Part shown: positions 34,495-44,036 of the stretch, piece after piece
Layout of the letters: each line of letters opens with the position of its first letter
How positions within the stretch are numbered: position 1 is the first letter of the stretch
Source: JBNJFY01 sp051747265
GTDB taxonomy: Bacteria > Bacteroidota > Rhodothermia > Balneolales > Balneolaceae
Assembly: GCA_051747265.1 (NCBI GenBank)
Contig: JBNJFY010000008.1
Coordinates: 1 to 64,000 of the forward strand
Length of the DNA stretch: 64,000 nt
Direction of reading: 5' to 3'
Notes under the pieces: generated by a model
Databases searched by the model: none
Told to the model about the DNA's origin: nothing
The model's input: only the letters and a program-made list of their open reading frames with translations
Translations under genes and position numbers: made by a program

Positions 34495-35370
34495 ATGTCA
34501 AACTACAGGGTTAAACATTGGGGTAATTGCTTACTGCTATGCGCGGTAATGGGTTGGATGGTTAGCGCATCAGAGGTTCAGGCCCAAAATAATCATGAGA
34601 TGCTGCTCAAATATGTAAAAGAGGGCAATGACCAAGCGGTAAGTAACCTGTTGTCAGTGGGCAGTAACCCCAATTTAAAGAATAACCAGGGGCATACACT
34701 GTTAATGTACGCGGTCAACCGTGGACATAAATACGTAGTGGAATCATTGCTCCATTTCGACGCCAATCCCAATTTGAAAGACGAACTTGGTCAAACGGCT
34801 TTGATGTATGCCAGCGATCAGCGAGATCCGGAGATCGCCCGCCTGTTAATGCGCAGTGGCGCCGACCCGTCGTTGGAAGATAATGATGGAAAGACAGCTC
34901 TAGCTTTAGCTTGTCGCAATGGTAATACCCAGATGGCCAAGATGTTGATGGACGAAGGGGCCGATCCCAATCACGCCGATCAATTTGGCTGGACCCCTTT
35001 GCATTATGCCGCCTTCGATGGAAATGCAGATATCGTAGAATTATTACTGGAACAAGGGGCCAACCCCGATGCTATGGATCTGGAAAAGAAAACCCCTCTG
35101 ATGTATGCCGCGGCTGGGGGAAATTTAGGTGCAACGCAGGAACTCGTTATGCACAATGCCCGTATCAATCAAGGGGATCATAACGGTTGGACCCCGCTGG
35201 TTTACAGTGCGTATAACGGTAGATATTATATCGCTAAATACTTAGTCAGCAAAGACGTTAATATTTCTAAAGAAACGGATGGCGGCACTACGGCACTCAT
35301 GCATGCCCAAGCCAATGACCATCCACGTATCATCGAATTATTGAAACGGCAGTTATCTCAAGGGTCCTGA
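34495..35370 (+). CDS. secreted ankyrin-repeat protein
   Basis: A 291-residue protein with a signal peptide (NCLLLCAVMGWMVSASEVQAQ, cleavage after AQA). About seven consecutive ankyrin repeats fill the rest, with regular TPLHYAAFDGNADIVELLLEQGA-type helices every 33 residues. No enzymatic domain. It is probably periplasmic and binds a protein partner. Start set at ATG 34495, which fits the signal peptide; an upstream ATG adds nine residues. It is in tandem with the ankyrin lipoprotein (86 bp gap), so the pair may act together. Confidence 0.88.
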   Translation: MSNYRVKHWGNCLLLCAVMGWMVSASEVQAQNNHEMLLKYVKEGNDQAVSNLLSVGSNPNLKNNQGHTLLMYAVNRGHKYVVESLLHFDANPNLKDELGQTALMYASDQRDPEIARLLMRSGADPSLEDNDGKTALALACRNGNTQMAKMLMDEGADPNHADQFGWTPLHYAAFDGNADIVELLLEQGANPDAMDLEKKTPLMYAAAGGNLGATQELVMHNARINQGDHNGWTPLVYSAYNGRYYIAKYLVSKDVNISKETDGGTTALMHAQANDHPRIIELLKRQLSQGS

Positions 35371-35461
35371 ATAGCGGACAGCCTTGTAGATCATTTCATA
35401 ACCCTATATAAGTCACTCGATTTTAGTAACGTAACCAAACCCTACGATATAGGAGGTTGTC

Positions 35462-36181
35462 ATGGATCGAAACTATATCCTTGATCTAGAACTATTCACC
35501 AGCGTGAATGATGACCTGGAAAAGCGCCAGCTCCATTTATTGGCTGGTATGAAAAAGGTGCAAAAGGTCTTCCGAGATAACAGAATCTACCCCGAGTTGA
35601 GCGAACTTATTCGGCTGCGAAGAATATTAAACGCTATTCTCACCCGCATCGAGGATGTATATAGTGACCTCCCCAAAAGGATAAAGAAAATTGATCTGAT
35701 CAATAAATCCATTGAGCACGAAGTGGTGCTATCGGACGGTGCCAATATTGACCATGTGCAGGAGTTTATCCAATGGTCTATGCCACATATACAGAAGGTG
35801 ATCGAAGAGGGCATTGCCATTTACGAATATGTAGAGGAGCAAATTGAGATGGAAGAGGTGGGTATCTTGCCGCAATATCGGGATGAAGGTTATTTCTTTG
35901 TGCCCAATAATATTCGAGAAGCTTTATGTCTTTATCAGTACGAAGTATCCATTTTTAAAAGCGCACAGGATCGATACCGATCGCTAAAAACTTCTTACAT
36001 GAAACAGTTGCGCTGGACGGCCATCAAAAAAACACCCAATCGCATAAAAGTGGATCTTATAAAAGAGCGGAAAGATTTGCCCAATCCGGCTACCTATCTG
36101 TTTGATACAGAGCTGGAATTTCCCTTTCGAGAAACCATACTACCCATAGTTAAGCGGAAATTAATGCGCCATTTGGCATAA
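35462..36181 (+). CDS. conserved helical protein of unknown function
   Basis: I do not recognise this 239-residue protein. It has no signal peptide or membrane segment. Charged helices dominate residues 1-140 (ELIRLRRILNAILTRIEDVYSDLPKR), followed by a mixed region with GILPQYRDEGYFFVPNN and a basic C terminus. A good ribosome binding site (AGGAGGT, 6 bp before ATG) supports the start. It follows the ankyrin genes by 91 bp and converges on the thioesterase gene with 5 bp between stops. Confidence 0.75.
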   Translation: MDRNYILDLELFTSVNDDLEKRQLHLLAGMKKVQKVFRDNRIYPELSELIRLRRILNAILTRIEDVYSDLPKRIKKIDLINKSIEHEVVLSDGANIDHVQEFIQWSMPHIQKVIEEGIAIYEYVEEQIEMEEVGILPQYRDEGYFFVPNNIREALCLYQYEVSIFKSAQDRYRSLKTSYMKQLRWTAIKKTPNRIKVDLIKERKDLPNPATYLFDTELEFPFRETILPIVKRKLMRHLA

Positions 36182-36186
36182 ACGAG

Positions 36187-36624
36187 TTAGTCGCGACGTT
36201 TAATAATAGCCAGCGTACATCGGGATATACACACCAGTTTACCTGATTCGGTGGTGATCCGTATTTCCCAGACTTGCGTTTGCGCCCCTTTGTGAATGGG
36301 CGTGGCTACTCCCCGAACTATACCCGATCGTACCGCCTTAATATGATTGGCATTGATCTCCAGTCCCACCGCGGTTTGATGACGATCATCTATATTGAGC
36401 CACGCCCCAATTGAGGCCAGAGTTTCGGCCAGGGCTACCGAGGCACCCCCATGCAATAATCCAAACGGCTGTTTGGTGGGAGCGTGAACCGGCATGGTGG
36501 CAGTCACTTCATGGGTGCTGAACTTTTCAAACTCAATACCCAGCGCATGTGCCATATTCGGTTCATCACGCTTGATAAATGCTTCCACACGCTCGCGTAT
36601 TTCTTCATCAATATGCATACTCAT
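36187..36624 (-). CDS. hotdog-fold acyl-CoA thioesterase, MenI/YbdB/PaaI-type
   Basis: A 145-residue single-hotdog thioesterase. LLHGGASVALAETLASIGAW has the His-Gly-Gly and catalytic Glu of the 4HBT-II group that includes MenI (1,4-dihydroxy-2-naphthoyl-CoA hydrolase) and EntH. VGLEINANHIKAVRSG is also typical. The substrate is uncertain. Divergently placed about 240 bp from the fatty-acid operon, so CoA-thioester housekeeping is likely. Confidence 0.88.
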   Translation of the reverse strand: MSMHIDEEIRERVEAFIKRDEPNMAHALGIEFEKFSTHEVTATMPVHAPTKQPFGLLHGGASVALAETLASIGAWLNIDDRHQTAVGLEINANHIKAVRSGIVRGVATPIHKGAQTQVWEIRITTESGKLVCISRCTLAIIKRRD

Positions 36625-36752
36625 GTAACTAATTAATCGGCAATTTTGTTGATTATAATTGAGGGGAATACTGAGGCAAACTAAAAAAAAGTGCTGTTTT
36701 ATACTTATTAATTAAAATATTCAGCTGTGTAGGCTAAATTTTTAAAGAGCTC

Positions 36753-36782
36753 TTGAGTATTTGCTTAACTTTCGTGTATATA
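36753..36782 (+). promoter_or_regulatory. candidate promoter of the fad operon
   Basis: TTGAGT at 36753-36758 and TATATA at 36777-36782 are 18 bp apart, a fair sigma-70 match. The start of transcription would fall near 36789. If this phylum uses the Bacteroidota-type promoter (TTTG and TAnnTTTG), the assignment would be wrong. Confidence 0.3.
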
Positions 36783-36801
36783 AAGTGTGTGGAAACATTA
36801 G

Positions 36802-36816
36802 GTTAACACTGTTCAC
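36802..36816. promoter_or_regulatory. candidate operator of the fad operon
   Basis: GTTAACACTGTTCAC is an imperfect palindrome that differs at one base from the reverse complement of the palindrome at 200-214 upstream of the acyl-CoA dehydrogenase. It lies just downstream of the proposed start of transcription, a position where a repressor would block elongation. The regulator is not in the window. Confidence 0.42.
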
Positions 36817-36863
36817 CAGCGTTCATTCGGCATGAAGCGTAATATTTAGACAACGAGGGTATC

Positions 36864-38675
36864 ATGAAATACAGTCCAAGCACTATTCTGCAACTCTTTG
36901 ATGAAGGTCTGCCTAAAAATACAACCGGGGTATTTTCGGCAACTAAACGACAAGGCCAGTGGATAAAAACCAGCCCGGATGAATTTCTGGAAAAAGTGAA
37001 GGCCTTGGCCATGGGTTTTTATGAGTTGGGAATTCGCAAAGGGGATCGCATCTCCATACACTCAGAAAACTCCACCGAATGGGTATTAGTCGATCAGGCT
37101 ACACTCTCATTAGGTGCTGTATTGGTTCCCATTTATACCACACAACCGGGAGCGCAAATCAAGTACATACTGGAAGATTCCGAGACCAAAATTCATGTGG
37201 TATCCAATGATGAGTTGTTCAAAGAGACCCATCAACACATGAAAGCCATCAAAAATGTAGAAGCGGTTATCAGTATTCATGATAGTTCGCACGGATCTTT
37301 CAAACAGCTGGATGAAGTCATTAAAATGGGTAGACGGAAACTCTCCCAGGATCCACAACTATTTGAGGAAATGCGTAGTGCGGTTGAGCCGGATGATCTG
37401 GCTACGTTGATCTATACTTCGGGTACCACGGGTTTGCCAAAAGGGGTGATGCTTTCGCACAATAATCTTGCCTCTAACGTGCAGGCTTCTATGGAGCGGG
37501 TCCCGTTTGATCCGGATGAACATCGCGGGGAGAAAATGTTGTCCTATCTGCCGCTATCCCATGTCTTTGAGCGGATGGTGGATTATATGTACATGTATAT
37601 GGGATACCCCATCTATTACATCGAGGAAATTGATGATATCCGGGAAGATTTCGCGGAAATTAAGCCCTTCTTCTTTGCCACCGTACCAAGGTTACTGGAA
37701 AAAATATACGTTGGGATTAAAGGGAAAGGCCAAGAGTTTTCCGGATTCCGAAAGCAGATGTACTACTGGGCTATTCATTTAGCCGAACAGTACGATCTGG
37801 AGGAAGAGCCCAGTGGAATGTTAGCTCTGAAATACAAGATTGCCGATAAATTGATCTTTTCTAAAGTTCGAGATCTGTTCGGTGGCCGTTTGATTGGTAT
37901 GATCAGTGGTGGGGCCGCGCTTTCACCGGAGATCATGAAGTTCGTTAATGCCTTGGGAATTTATTGTGGTCAAGGGTATGGTCAAACCGAAACCTCGCCT
38001 GTAGTAGCTGTAACTGATCCTGAACGGTTGCGTGCTGGATCATCAGGCCCAGTAATCACCGATGTGGAAGTGAAAATTGCCAAAGATGGGGAGATATTGG
38101 TTAAGGGTCCCAATGTGATGCAAGGATATTTTAAGCAGCGCGAAAAAACCGAAGGTGCCTTTACCTCGGATGGATATCTGCAAACCGGGGACATCGGCTA
38201 TATTGATGAGGAGGGTTACTTGTTCATCACTGATCGTAAAAAATCGATGTTTAAACTCTCCACAGGGAAATATGTGGCACCGCAACCCATTGAAAATCAG
38301 CTGGTTAATAGCCCCTTTATTGAGCAGGCGGTTGTGGTCGGATTTCACCATAAATTCTGTTCGGCCCTTATTGTGCCCAGCTTTGAAAACATAGAAAAGC
38401 GTCTGAAGATAAACGTAGATTCTGACGGGGTGGAAGCATTCATCCAGCGCGATGATGTGATGAACCTCATTCAGCATGAAGTGGATCAAGTAAACCGTGA
38501 CCTGCCCAAGTGGGAAAAAGTGAAGCGGTTTAGCCTACTTAAACGAGAATTGTCTATTGAGGAGGAAGAGATCACGCCCACCCTAAAAGTGAAGCGGCCG
38601 GTTATCAACCAGAAGTACAAAGAGCAAATAGACGCTATGTATGAAAACGAAGATCAAGTTGCTGCCCAAGGGTAA
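36864..38675 (+). CDS. fadD: long-chain fatty acid--CoA ligase
   Basis: A 603-residue AMP-forming ligase of the FAA1/long-chain group. LIYTSGTTGLPKGVMLSHNN (P-loop), GQGYGQTETSPVV, DGYLQTGDIGYIDEEG and FKLSTGKYVAPQPIE are present, with the C-terminal Lys in TPTLKVKRPV. The larger size and linker region RKSMFKL match long-chain acyl-CoA synthetases. It heads the beta-oxidation operon, 58 bp upstream of fadN, and follows a candidate operator. Confidence 0.93.
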   Translation: MKYSPSTILQLFDEGLPKNTTGVFSATKRQGQWIKTSPDEFLEKVKALAMGFYELGIRKGDRISIHSENSTEWVLVDQATLSLGAVLVPIYTTQPGAQIKYILEDSETKIHVVSNDELFKETHQHMKAIKNVEAVISIHDSSHGSFKQLDEVIKMGRRKLSQDPQLFEEMRSAVEPDDLATLIYTSGTTGLPKGVMLSHNNLASNVQASMERVPFDPDEHRGEKMLSYLPLSHVFERMVDYMYMYMGYPIYYIEEIDDIREDFAEIKPFFFATVPRLLEKIYVGIKGKGQEFSGFRKQMYYWAIHLAEQYDLEEEPSGMLALKYKIADKLIFSKVRDLFGGRLIGMISGGAALSPEIMKFVNALGIYCGQGYGQTETSPVVAVTDPERLRAGSSGPVITDVEVKIAKDGEILVKGPNVMQGYFKQREKTEGAFTSDGYLQTGDIGYIDEEGYLFITDRKKSMFKLSTGKYVAPQPIENQLVNSPFIEQAVVVGFHHKFCSALIVPSFENIEKRLKINVDSDGVEAFIQRDDVMNLIQHEVDQVNRDLPKWEKVKRFSLLKRELSIEEEEITPTLKVKRPVINQKYKEQIDAMYENEDQVAAQG

Positions 38676-38733
38676 GTAGTAGCTAAAACCGATTTTCGCG
38701 CCAAATATATTTAATCAAGCCAAACTATTTACA

Positions 38734-41106
38734 ATGAGCACACAGCCATATCGAATTCGTCGAGTAGCAGTTCTGGGATCCGGAGTGATGGGCAGTCAAA
38801 TCGCCGCCCATTGCGTTAATGCCGGACTAGAGGTCATGTTGTTGGATCTTAAGTCGGATGAACCGGACCATCCAAACCAAATAGCCCGGGAAAACATCAA
38901 AAAACTGGGCAAGATGAAACCGGCTCCTTTGGCCCAAACGGATTGGATACACCGGATCCAGCCGGGCAATTTTGAAGATAATCTGGACGAACTAGCCGAT
39001 GTCGATTGGATTTGTGAGGTGATTGTGGAGCGGATGGACATCAAACAGGATTTGATGGCCAAAATAGAAAAAGTGCGCAGCGAAGGAACTATCGTCAGTT
39101 CCAATACGTCGGGTTTACCCATTGAAGAAATTGGCGAAGGCCGACCCGATGAGTTTCAACGTCACTTGCTCGGGACGCACTTCTTTAATCCACCGCGATA
39201 TATGAAGCTGCTGGAGATCATTCCCACTGGGAAGACGGATTCAGCGGTGGTGGAATATATGAGTGATTTCGCAGAGCGAATTTTGGGTAAAGGCGTGGTG
39301 CCCTGTAAAGATACGCCCAACTTCATCGCCAATCGCATCGGCGTGTTTTCCATGGCCGCCATCTTACCGTATTACTTTGATGGATCCTTCCGAGCCGAGG
39401 AGATCGATGTGCTGACCGGAACCCTCACTGGATATTCCAAAGCGGCGACTTTCAGAACCGCGGATATGGTGGGGCTGGATGTGCTCAAGCATGTCGCGGA
39501 TAATCTCTATCCCAACGTGCCTGATGATGAGCGGCGCGAGGTGTTTCAATTGCCCGAAGATCTGGGCAAAATGGTGGAACAAGAAAAGCTGGGGAATAAA
39601 TCGGGCGAGGGATTCTACAAAAAAGTAAAGACCGATCAGGGCAAAGAGTACAAAGTGCTCAACCCCGATTCCTTTGCGTATGAGTCTCAGCAAGATGTGA
39701 AGTTTGACACCATAAAACAGGCCAAGAAAGAGTATAAAAACACGGCTGATCGATTGAAGTTCCTGGTTAATCAGGATGACGAAGTGGGGCAATTCTTATG
39801 GGACATTCACTGTGATCTATTGCTTTACGCGGCCAACCGAATTCCTGAAATTGCCGACTCAGTAGAGGCCATCGACCGAGCTATGCAGTGGGGATTCAAC
39901 TGGGAGATGGGCCCCTTTCAACGCTGGGATGCCATTGGCGTAAGAGCATCCGTGGAGCGTATGCTGGAAGAAGGACGAGAAATCCCCGCTCATGTGATCA
40001 ATATGTTGGAGTCGGGACGCGAATCATTCTATGATCGTGCGGAGGGAACGGTTTATAACCTGGCTACTGAAAAAGCCGAACCTCTCAGTCCACCCGCTCA
40101 CAACGCGATTACCATTCCCAACCTTCGCGCTACCGGCAAAGAAGTATTCGGTACAAACAGTGCCGGGGTGTATGATATGGGCGATGGTATAGCCTTATTC
40201 GAGGTGCGATCCAAGATGAACACCTTGGGGCGTGAAGTGATCGAAACTTTGTTTAAAGCGTTCGATGAAGTACCCCAGCGTTTTGATGGATTAGTGCTGG
40301 GCAATGAAGGCGACAACTTCAGTGTGGGAGCCAACTTGATGGAAGTGATGGGGGCTCTACAGCAAGGGAATCGCTCGGTAGTGGAAGAAGCCGTCAAAGG
40401 TTTTCAAGATGCGGCTGTGGGGCTCCGATATTTACCTATACCGGTGGTTGCTACCCCATATAATCGTACGTTAGGCGGCGGAACCGAATTTATGATGCGT
40501 GCCGATCGGGTGATGGCTCATCATGAGCTCTATGCTGGATTGGTGGAAATGGGCGTGGGATTGATTCCGGCCGGCGGCGGGACCACCGAGCTACTGCGCC
40601 GATTCATGAACCGCGTATCCGAAGACGACAATGCTGATCCGTTACCACACCTGAAAGATGTATTCAAAATTATTGGAATGGCCAAAGTCTCGGAAAGTGC
40701 AGCTCAAGCAAAATCTATAGGATATTTGAACGATAGTGATCCGATTGTGATGAATCGGGATCTGCTGCTGGTATCCGCCAAACGGGAAGCCAGACTGATC
40801 GCCGATCGTGGCTATCAACCACCGGCCAAACCGATGATTCCGGTGCAAGGAAAAACCGGATTTAGCGCACTCAAATTGATGATGTATATCATGGAAGAGT
40901 CTGGCTGGATCACCGAATACGATGCCGTGGTAGGTGAGAAAATAGCTTATGTGTTGAGCGGTGGGAATGTTAGTGATCCCCAAGAGATATCCGAGGATGC
41001 CCTGTTGGCCTTGGAGCGCGAAGCATTTCTGGATCTGCTGGAAGATCAGCGAACGCTGGATCGCATGGAGCATATGCTGAAAACCGGTAAACCGCTACGG
41101 AATTAA
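38734..41106 (+). CDS. fadN: 3-hydroxyacyl-CoA dehydrogenase / enoyl-CoA hydratase fusion, FadN-type
   Basis: The 790-residue fusion has the dehydrogenase first and the crotonase domain last, the reverse of E. coli FadB but the order of Bacillus FadN. VAVLGSGVMGSQIAAHCVNAG (residues 10-30) binds NAD, and GTHFFNPPRYMKLLEIIPTG follows. The hydratase domain has GDNFSVGANLMEVM and LGGGTEFMMRADRVMAHHELYAGLVEMGVGLIPAGGG (about residues 525-620), in which Glu residues act. It carries out hydration and oxidation of enoyl-CoA. Confidence 0.93.
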   Translation: MSTQPYRIRRVAVLGSGVMGSQIAAHCVNAGLEVMLLDLKSDEPDHPNQIARENIKKLGKMKPAPLAQTDWIHRIQPGNFEDNLDELADVDWICEVIVERMDIKQDLMAKIEKVRSEGTIVSSNTSGLPIEEIGEGRPDEFQRHLLGTHFFNPPRYMKLLEIIPTGKTDSAVVEYMSDFAERILGKGVVPCKDTPNFIANRIGVFSMAAILPYYFDGSFRAEEIDVLTGTLTGYSKAATFRTADMVGLDVLKHVADNLYPNVPDDERREVFQLPEDLGKMVEQEKLGNKSGEGFYKKVKTDQGKEYKVLNPDSFAYESQQDVKFDTIKQAKKEYKNTADRLKFLVNQDDEVGQFLWDIHCDLLLYAANRIPEIADSVEAIDRAMQWGFNWEMGPFQRWDAIGVRASVERMLEEGREIPAHVINMLESGRESFYDRAEGTVYNLATEKAEPLSPPAHNAITIPNLRATGKEVFGTNSAGVYDMGDGIALFEVRSKMNTLGREVIETLFKAFDEVPQRFDGLVLGNEGDNFSVGANLMEVMGALQQGNRSVVEEAVKGFQDAAVGLRYLPIPVVATPYNRTLGGGTEFMMRADRVMAHHELYAGLVEMGVGLIPAGGGTTELLRRFMNRVSEDDNADPLPHLKDVFKIIGMAKVSESAAQAKSIGYLNDSDPIVMNRDLLLVSAKREARLIADRGYQPPAKPMIPVQGKTGFSALKLMMYIMEESGWITEYDAVVGEKIAYVLSGGNVSDPQEISEDALLALEREAFLDLLEDQRTLDRMEHMLKTGKPLRN

Positions 41107-41157
41107 TCATCATACGATTTTCAACTAGAAGAAATTTAATTTTAAAGAATTGAACTC

Positions 41158-42339
41158 ATGAGAGAAGCAGTCATTGTTGCCGCCACCCGAACCGCCTGCG
41201 GTAAAGCCAATAAAGGATCTCTACGGCATATACGTCCGGATACCATGGGTGGAGAGGTCATAAAATCCCTATTAGAACGAGCTCCCGCCGTTCAACCGAA
41301 TATGGTAGAGGATGTAATGATGGGTTGTGCCTTCCCGGAAGCGTCTCAGGGCATGAATATCGCCCGGCAATGTGCCATTATGGGTGGATTACCTGTCGAG
41401 GTTCCGGGCGTTACGGTGAACCGATTTTGTTCATCGGGGTTGCAAACCATCGCCATGGCCGCCGAACGGATTCAAGTGGGTGCCGCTGATGTGATTATTG
41501 CCGGAGGGGTGGAGAGTATGTCGCAAGTGCCCATGGGCGGGATGTCTATCCAGCCTAATCCGACGTTGATTGAAAACTACCCGGAGATCTACATCAGTAT
41601 GGGGTTGACCGCGGAGAATGTGGCCGATCAGTACGGCGTGAGCCGGGAGGATCAGGATGAATTTGCCTATCACAGCCACATGAAAGCCGTTAATGCGTGG
41701 AAAGAAGGGCGTTTTGATGAACAGATTACCCCCATCGAAGTGACCAATCGTTCCATCAATGATGATGGCGAAATTGGAGAAGATACGTTCACGTTTAAGC
41801 AAGATGAAGGTCCACGAAAAGACACCACCACTGAGGTGCTCAACAAATTGCGCCCCGTGTTTAAGGCGGGGGGATCGGTCACCGCGGGGAACTCCTCGCA
41901 AATGAATGACGCGGCCTCAGCAGTGATGGTGATGAGTCGAGAAAAAGCGGACGAACTAGGGCTGGAGCCCATCGCTCGCTATCTTGGCTTTTCCGTAGCT
42001 GGGGTGGCGCCGGACATCATGGGAATCGGTCCCGTGGATGCGGTGCCCAAAGTACTGGAGCGAACCGGCTTGAAGCTGGATGACATTGATCTCATTGAAC
42101 TTAATGAAGCCTTTGCGGCGCAGTCGGTAGCGGTTATCCGGGAATTGGGTTTAAACCAGGAAATTGTGAATGTGAATGGTGGAGCCATTGCCATGGGGCA
42201 CCCGCTAGGTTGCACCGGCGCGAAATTAACCACTCAGATTCTATACGAAATGATGGCCCGTGAATCTAAATACGGCATGGTTACCATGTGTGTCGGTGGC
42301 GGAATGGGTGCAGCCGGGATATTCGAGAATTTAACCTAA
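41158..42339 (+). CDS. fadA: acetyl-CoA acyltransferase (3-ketoacyl-CoA thiolase)
   Basis: A 393-residue thiolase. The nucleophilic Cys is in VNRFCSSGLQT (about residue 91), His in NVNGGAIAMGHPLGCTG, and the second Cys in TMCVGGGMGAAG. The N terminus AVIVAATRTACGKANKGSLR fits FadA of the Bacillus/Bacteroidota fadNA type. It cleaves 3-ketoacyl-CoA to acetyl-CoA. It follows fadN by 51 bp in the same operon and is distinct from PaaJ at 21 kb. Confidence 0.93.
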   Translation: MREAVIVAATRTACGKANKGSLRHIRPDTMGGEVIKSLLERAPAVQPNMVEDVMMGCAFPEASQGMNIARQCAIMGGLPVEVPGVTVNRFCSSGLQTIAMAAERIQVGAADVIIAGGVESMSQVPMGGMSIQPNPTLIENYPEIYISMGLTAENVADQYGVSREDQDEFAYHSHMKAVNAWKEGRFDEQITPIEVTNRSINDDGEIGEDTFTFKQDEGPRKDTTTEVLNKLRPVFKAGGSVTAGNSSQMNDAASAVMVMSREKADELGLEPIARYLGFSVAGVAPDIMGIGPVDAVPKVLERTGLKLDDIDLIELNEAFAAQSVAVIRELGLNQEIVNVNGGAIAMGHPLGCTGAKLTTQILYEMMARESKYGMVTMCVGGGMGAAGIFENLT

Positions 42340-42375
42340 TTGACTTTTTTCAATCCTTAATGGGGATCCAGACAG

Positions 42376-43227
42376 ATGTATAAAGAAGATACGCTCAAAG
42401 ATCGTGTTATTTTGATCACCGGCGGCGGTAGCGGCTTAGGGCTGGCCATGGCTAAACAGATGGCCAGTGTCGGAGCTCACATCGCGATTTGTGGCCGCAC
42501 AGAAGAAAAATTGCAGAATGCGACCGGCGAAATTGATGAGCAAGGCCCCGGTGAGGTTCGCTACTACGTAACCGATGTGCGCGATTATGATCGGGTTTCC
42601 GAGATGGTCGAATCCATTGTGGATGATTTCGGAAGCTTGGATGGATTGGTTAATAATGCGGCAGGCAACTTTTTGTCGGCCTCGGAAGATCTGTCGCCCA
42701 ACGCGTTTCGAGCAGTGGTGGATATCGTGCTTCAGGGTACGTTCAACTGTACCCACGCGGCCGGGAACTACTGGATTGACAACGAAAAAGAAGGCAGTGT
42801 GCTCAACATTGTAACTACCTATACTGAGACCGGATCGGCTTTTGTGCTGCCCTCTGCATCCGCTAAAGCGGGAGTGTTAGCTTTGACCAATACGTTGGCT
42901 TATGAATGGGCTACCTACGGAATTCGGCTCAATTCCATCGCGCCCGGACCCTTTCCCACCAAGGGAGCCTGGACTCGACTGCTGCCCGATCCCAAGATGG
43001 AAGAGATGTATAAAAAACAGATTCCCATGCAGCGCTATGGCGACCATGAGGAGCTGGCCAATTTGGCGGTTTTTCTAATGTCAGATTTAGCGCCTTATAT
43101 TAACGGCAGCTGCATTACGATTGATGGCGGGGAACATCTGAAATCGGGACAATTTAATTTTATTGATCAACTAATGCCTCGGGATCAGTTAAAGCAGCTG
43201 TTTGCTTCTTTAAAACCCAAAAAATAG
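42376..43227 (+). CDS. 2,4-dienoyl-CoA reductase-like SDR (DECR family)
   Basis: A 283-residue SDR. LITGGGSGLGLAMAKQM binds the nicotinamide cofactor, and GRTEEKL suggests NADPH. NNAAGNFLSASEDLSPNAF and LPSASAKAGVLALTNTLAYEW match the DECR1 pattern, in which the classical Tyr-x-x-x-Lys Tyr is replaced by Ser (SASAK). IAPGPFPTKGAW is also DECR-like. It reduces 2,4-dienoyl-CoA formed from unsaturated fatty acids, completing the operon. It follows fadA by 36 bp. Confidence 0.9.
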   Translation: MYKEDTLKDRVILITGGGSGLGLAMAKQMASVGAHIAICGRTEEKLQNATGEIDEQGPGEVRYYVTDVRDYDRVSEMVESIVDDFGSLDGLVNNAAGNFLSASEDLSPNAFRAVVDIVLQGTFNCTHAAGNYWIDNEKEGSVLNIVTTYTETGSAFVLPSASAKAGVLALTNTLAYEWATYGIRLNSIAPGPFPTKGAWTRLLPDPKMEEMYKKQIPMQRYGDHEELANLAVFLMSDLAPYINGSCITIDGGEHLKSGQFNFIDQLMPRDQLKQLFASLKPKK

Positions 43228-43236
43228 GCTGCTTTA

Positions 43237-43827
43237 GTGAGTCATTTTCTGTTAGAAAGCATACAACCGGTAGTACGTGTGCCCATTAAATTCCTCTGTA
43301 TATGGGGGGTCGTAATACTTTTTACGGGTGTGGGAGGCTGGGGCGAATCCACCGCAGATGCCCAGCACGCGCGCGATTATTTATACGCATGGGCGGATAT
43401 GCTACCTGATCATCTTAATGGATTTGAAGCCGATCCGCCATTGGTGCTTTCCGAGGGATTTAAACAGCAGCGCTACTATAGTGTGAGTCGAATTTTTTAT
43501 AAGCCGGATGGGTCACAAAGCATAGAAGTGGCTATTAATGATTATAGCGTGAACCCTGATACCTACAATGATCAGTTCAAGGAACTCCGCAAAGCGTACG
43601 CATCGGGAGAGGCCAAAAGACAGACCGGGCGTTTTAATGGCTACTTAATGCAGACCAGCCGAGAAAAGAAGGGCGTCGAACGGGCGGTTTTTTTGGGAGA
43701 AAACCTGGTAGTGAAAGTAGTACATGAAGGAGCGATTCAAGACAGCTCGTTATCCGAAAATCTGTTAAATCGGATTGCCCTCAAAAATATTAAAGATGTA
43801 AAGGATCGCGTGTTGAATAAAAAGTAA
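43237..43827 (+). CDS. secreted protein of unknown function at the end of the fad operon
   Basis: I do not recognise this 196-residue protein. It starts at GTG 43237 and has an N-terminal hydrophobic segment IKFLCIWGVVILFTGVGGWG followed by an Ala-rich cleavage region near TADAQHA. The mature part contains beta-rich segments such as YYSVSRIFYKPDGSQSIEVAINDY and a basic end. It lies 9 bp past the DECR gene and ends just before a terminator, so it belongs to the operon. A role in lipid uptake or a cell-envelope function is only a guess. Confidence 0.75.
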   Translation: MSHFLLESIQPVVRVPIKFLCIWGVVILFTGVGGWGESTADAQHARDYLYAWADMLPDHLNGFEADPPLVLSEGFKQQRYYSVSRIFYKPDGSQSIEVAINDYSVNPDTYNDQFKELRKAYASGEAKRQTGRFNGYLMQTSREKKGVERAVFLGENLVVKVVHEGAIQDSSLSENLLNRIALKNIKDVKDRVLNKK

Positions 43828-43851
43828 TCCTATCATCAAAATGCAGATTTT

Positions 43852-43877
43852 AAAAAGCCCCGGTTGGGGCTTTTTTT
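43852..43877 (+). terminator. rho-independent terminator of the fad operon
   Basis: AAAAAGCCCC and GGGGCTTTTT enclose a GGTT-type loop and end in seven T. It lies 25 bp after the stop of the last operon gene. Confidence 0.9.
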
Positions 43878-43905
43878 ATGGTGCTTACTACATCAATAAA
43901 CTGAT

Positions 43906-44036
43906 AGAGGGCTTTGCAAAACTACCTGTCATTGCGAACGTAGTGCAGCAATCCCCTGATTAGATTGTATAAGCGGTGATTATTACTACATCTTGTCATG
44001 ACAGCATAAATTTCGGAAGGTTTTGCAAAGCCCTCT
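43906..44036 (-). repeat. MITE-like 131 bp palindromic repeat, copy C (inverted)
   Basis: The same family as copies at 9210, 10835 and 52886, in reverse orientation. It starts AGAGGGCTTTGCAAAACTAC and ends GGTTTTGCAAAGCCCTCT. The trinucleotide GAT adjoins both ends (43903-43905 and 44037-44039). Arms are perfect over 16 bp, so it is one of the best preserved copies. Confidence 0.87.
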
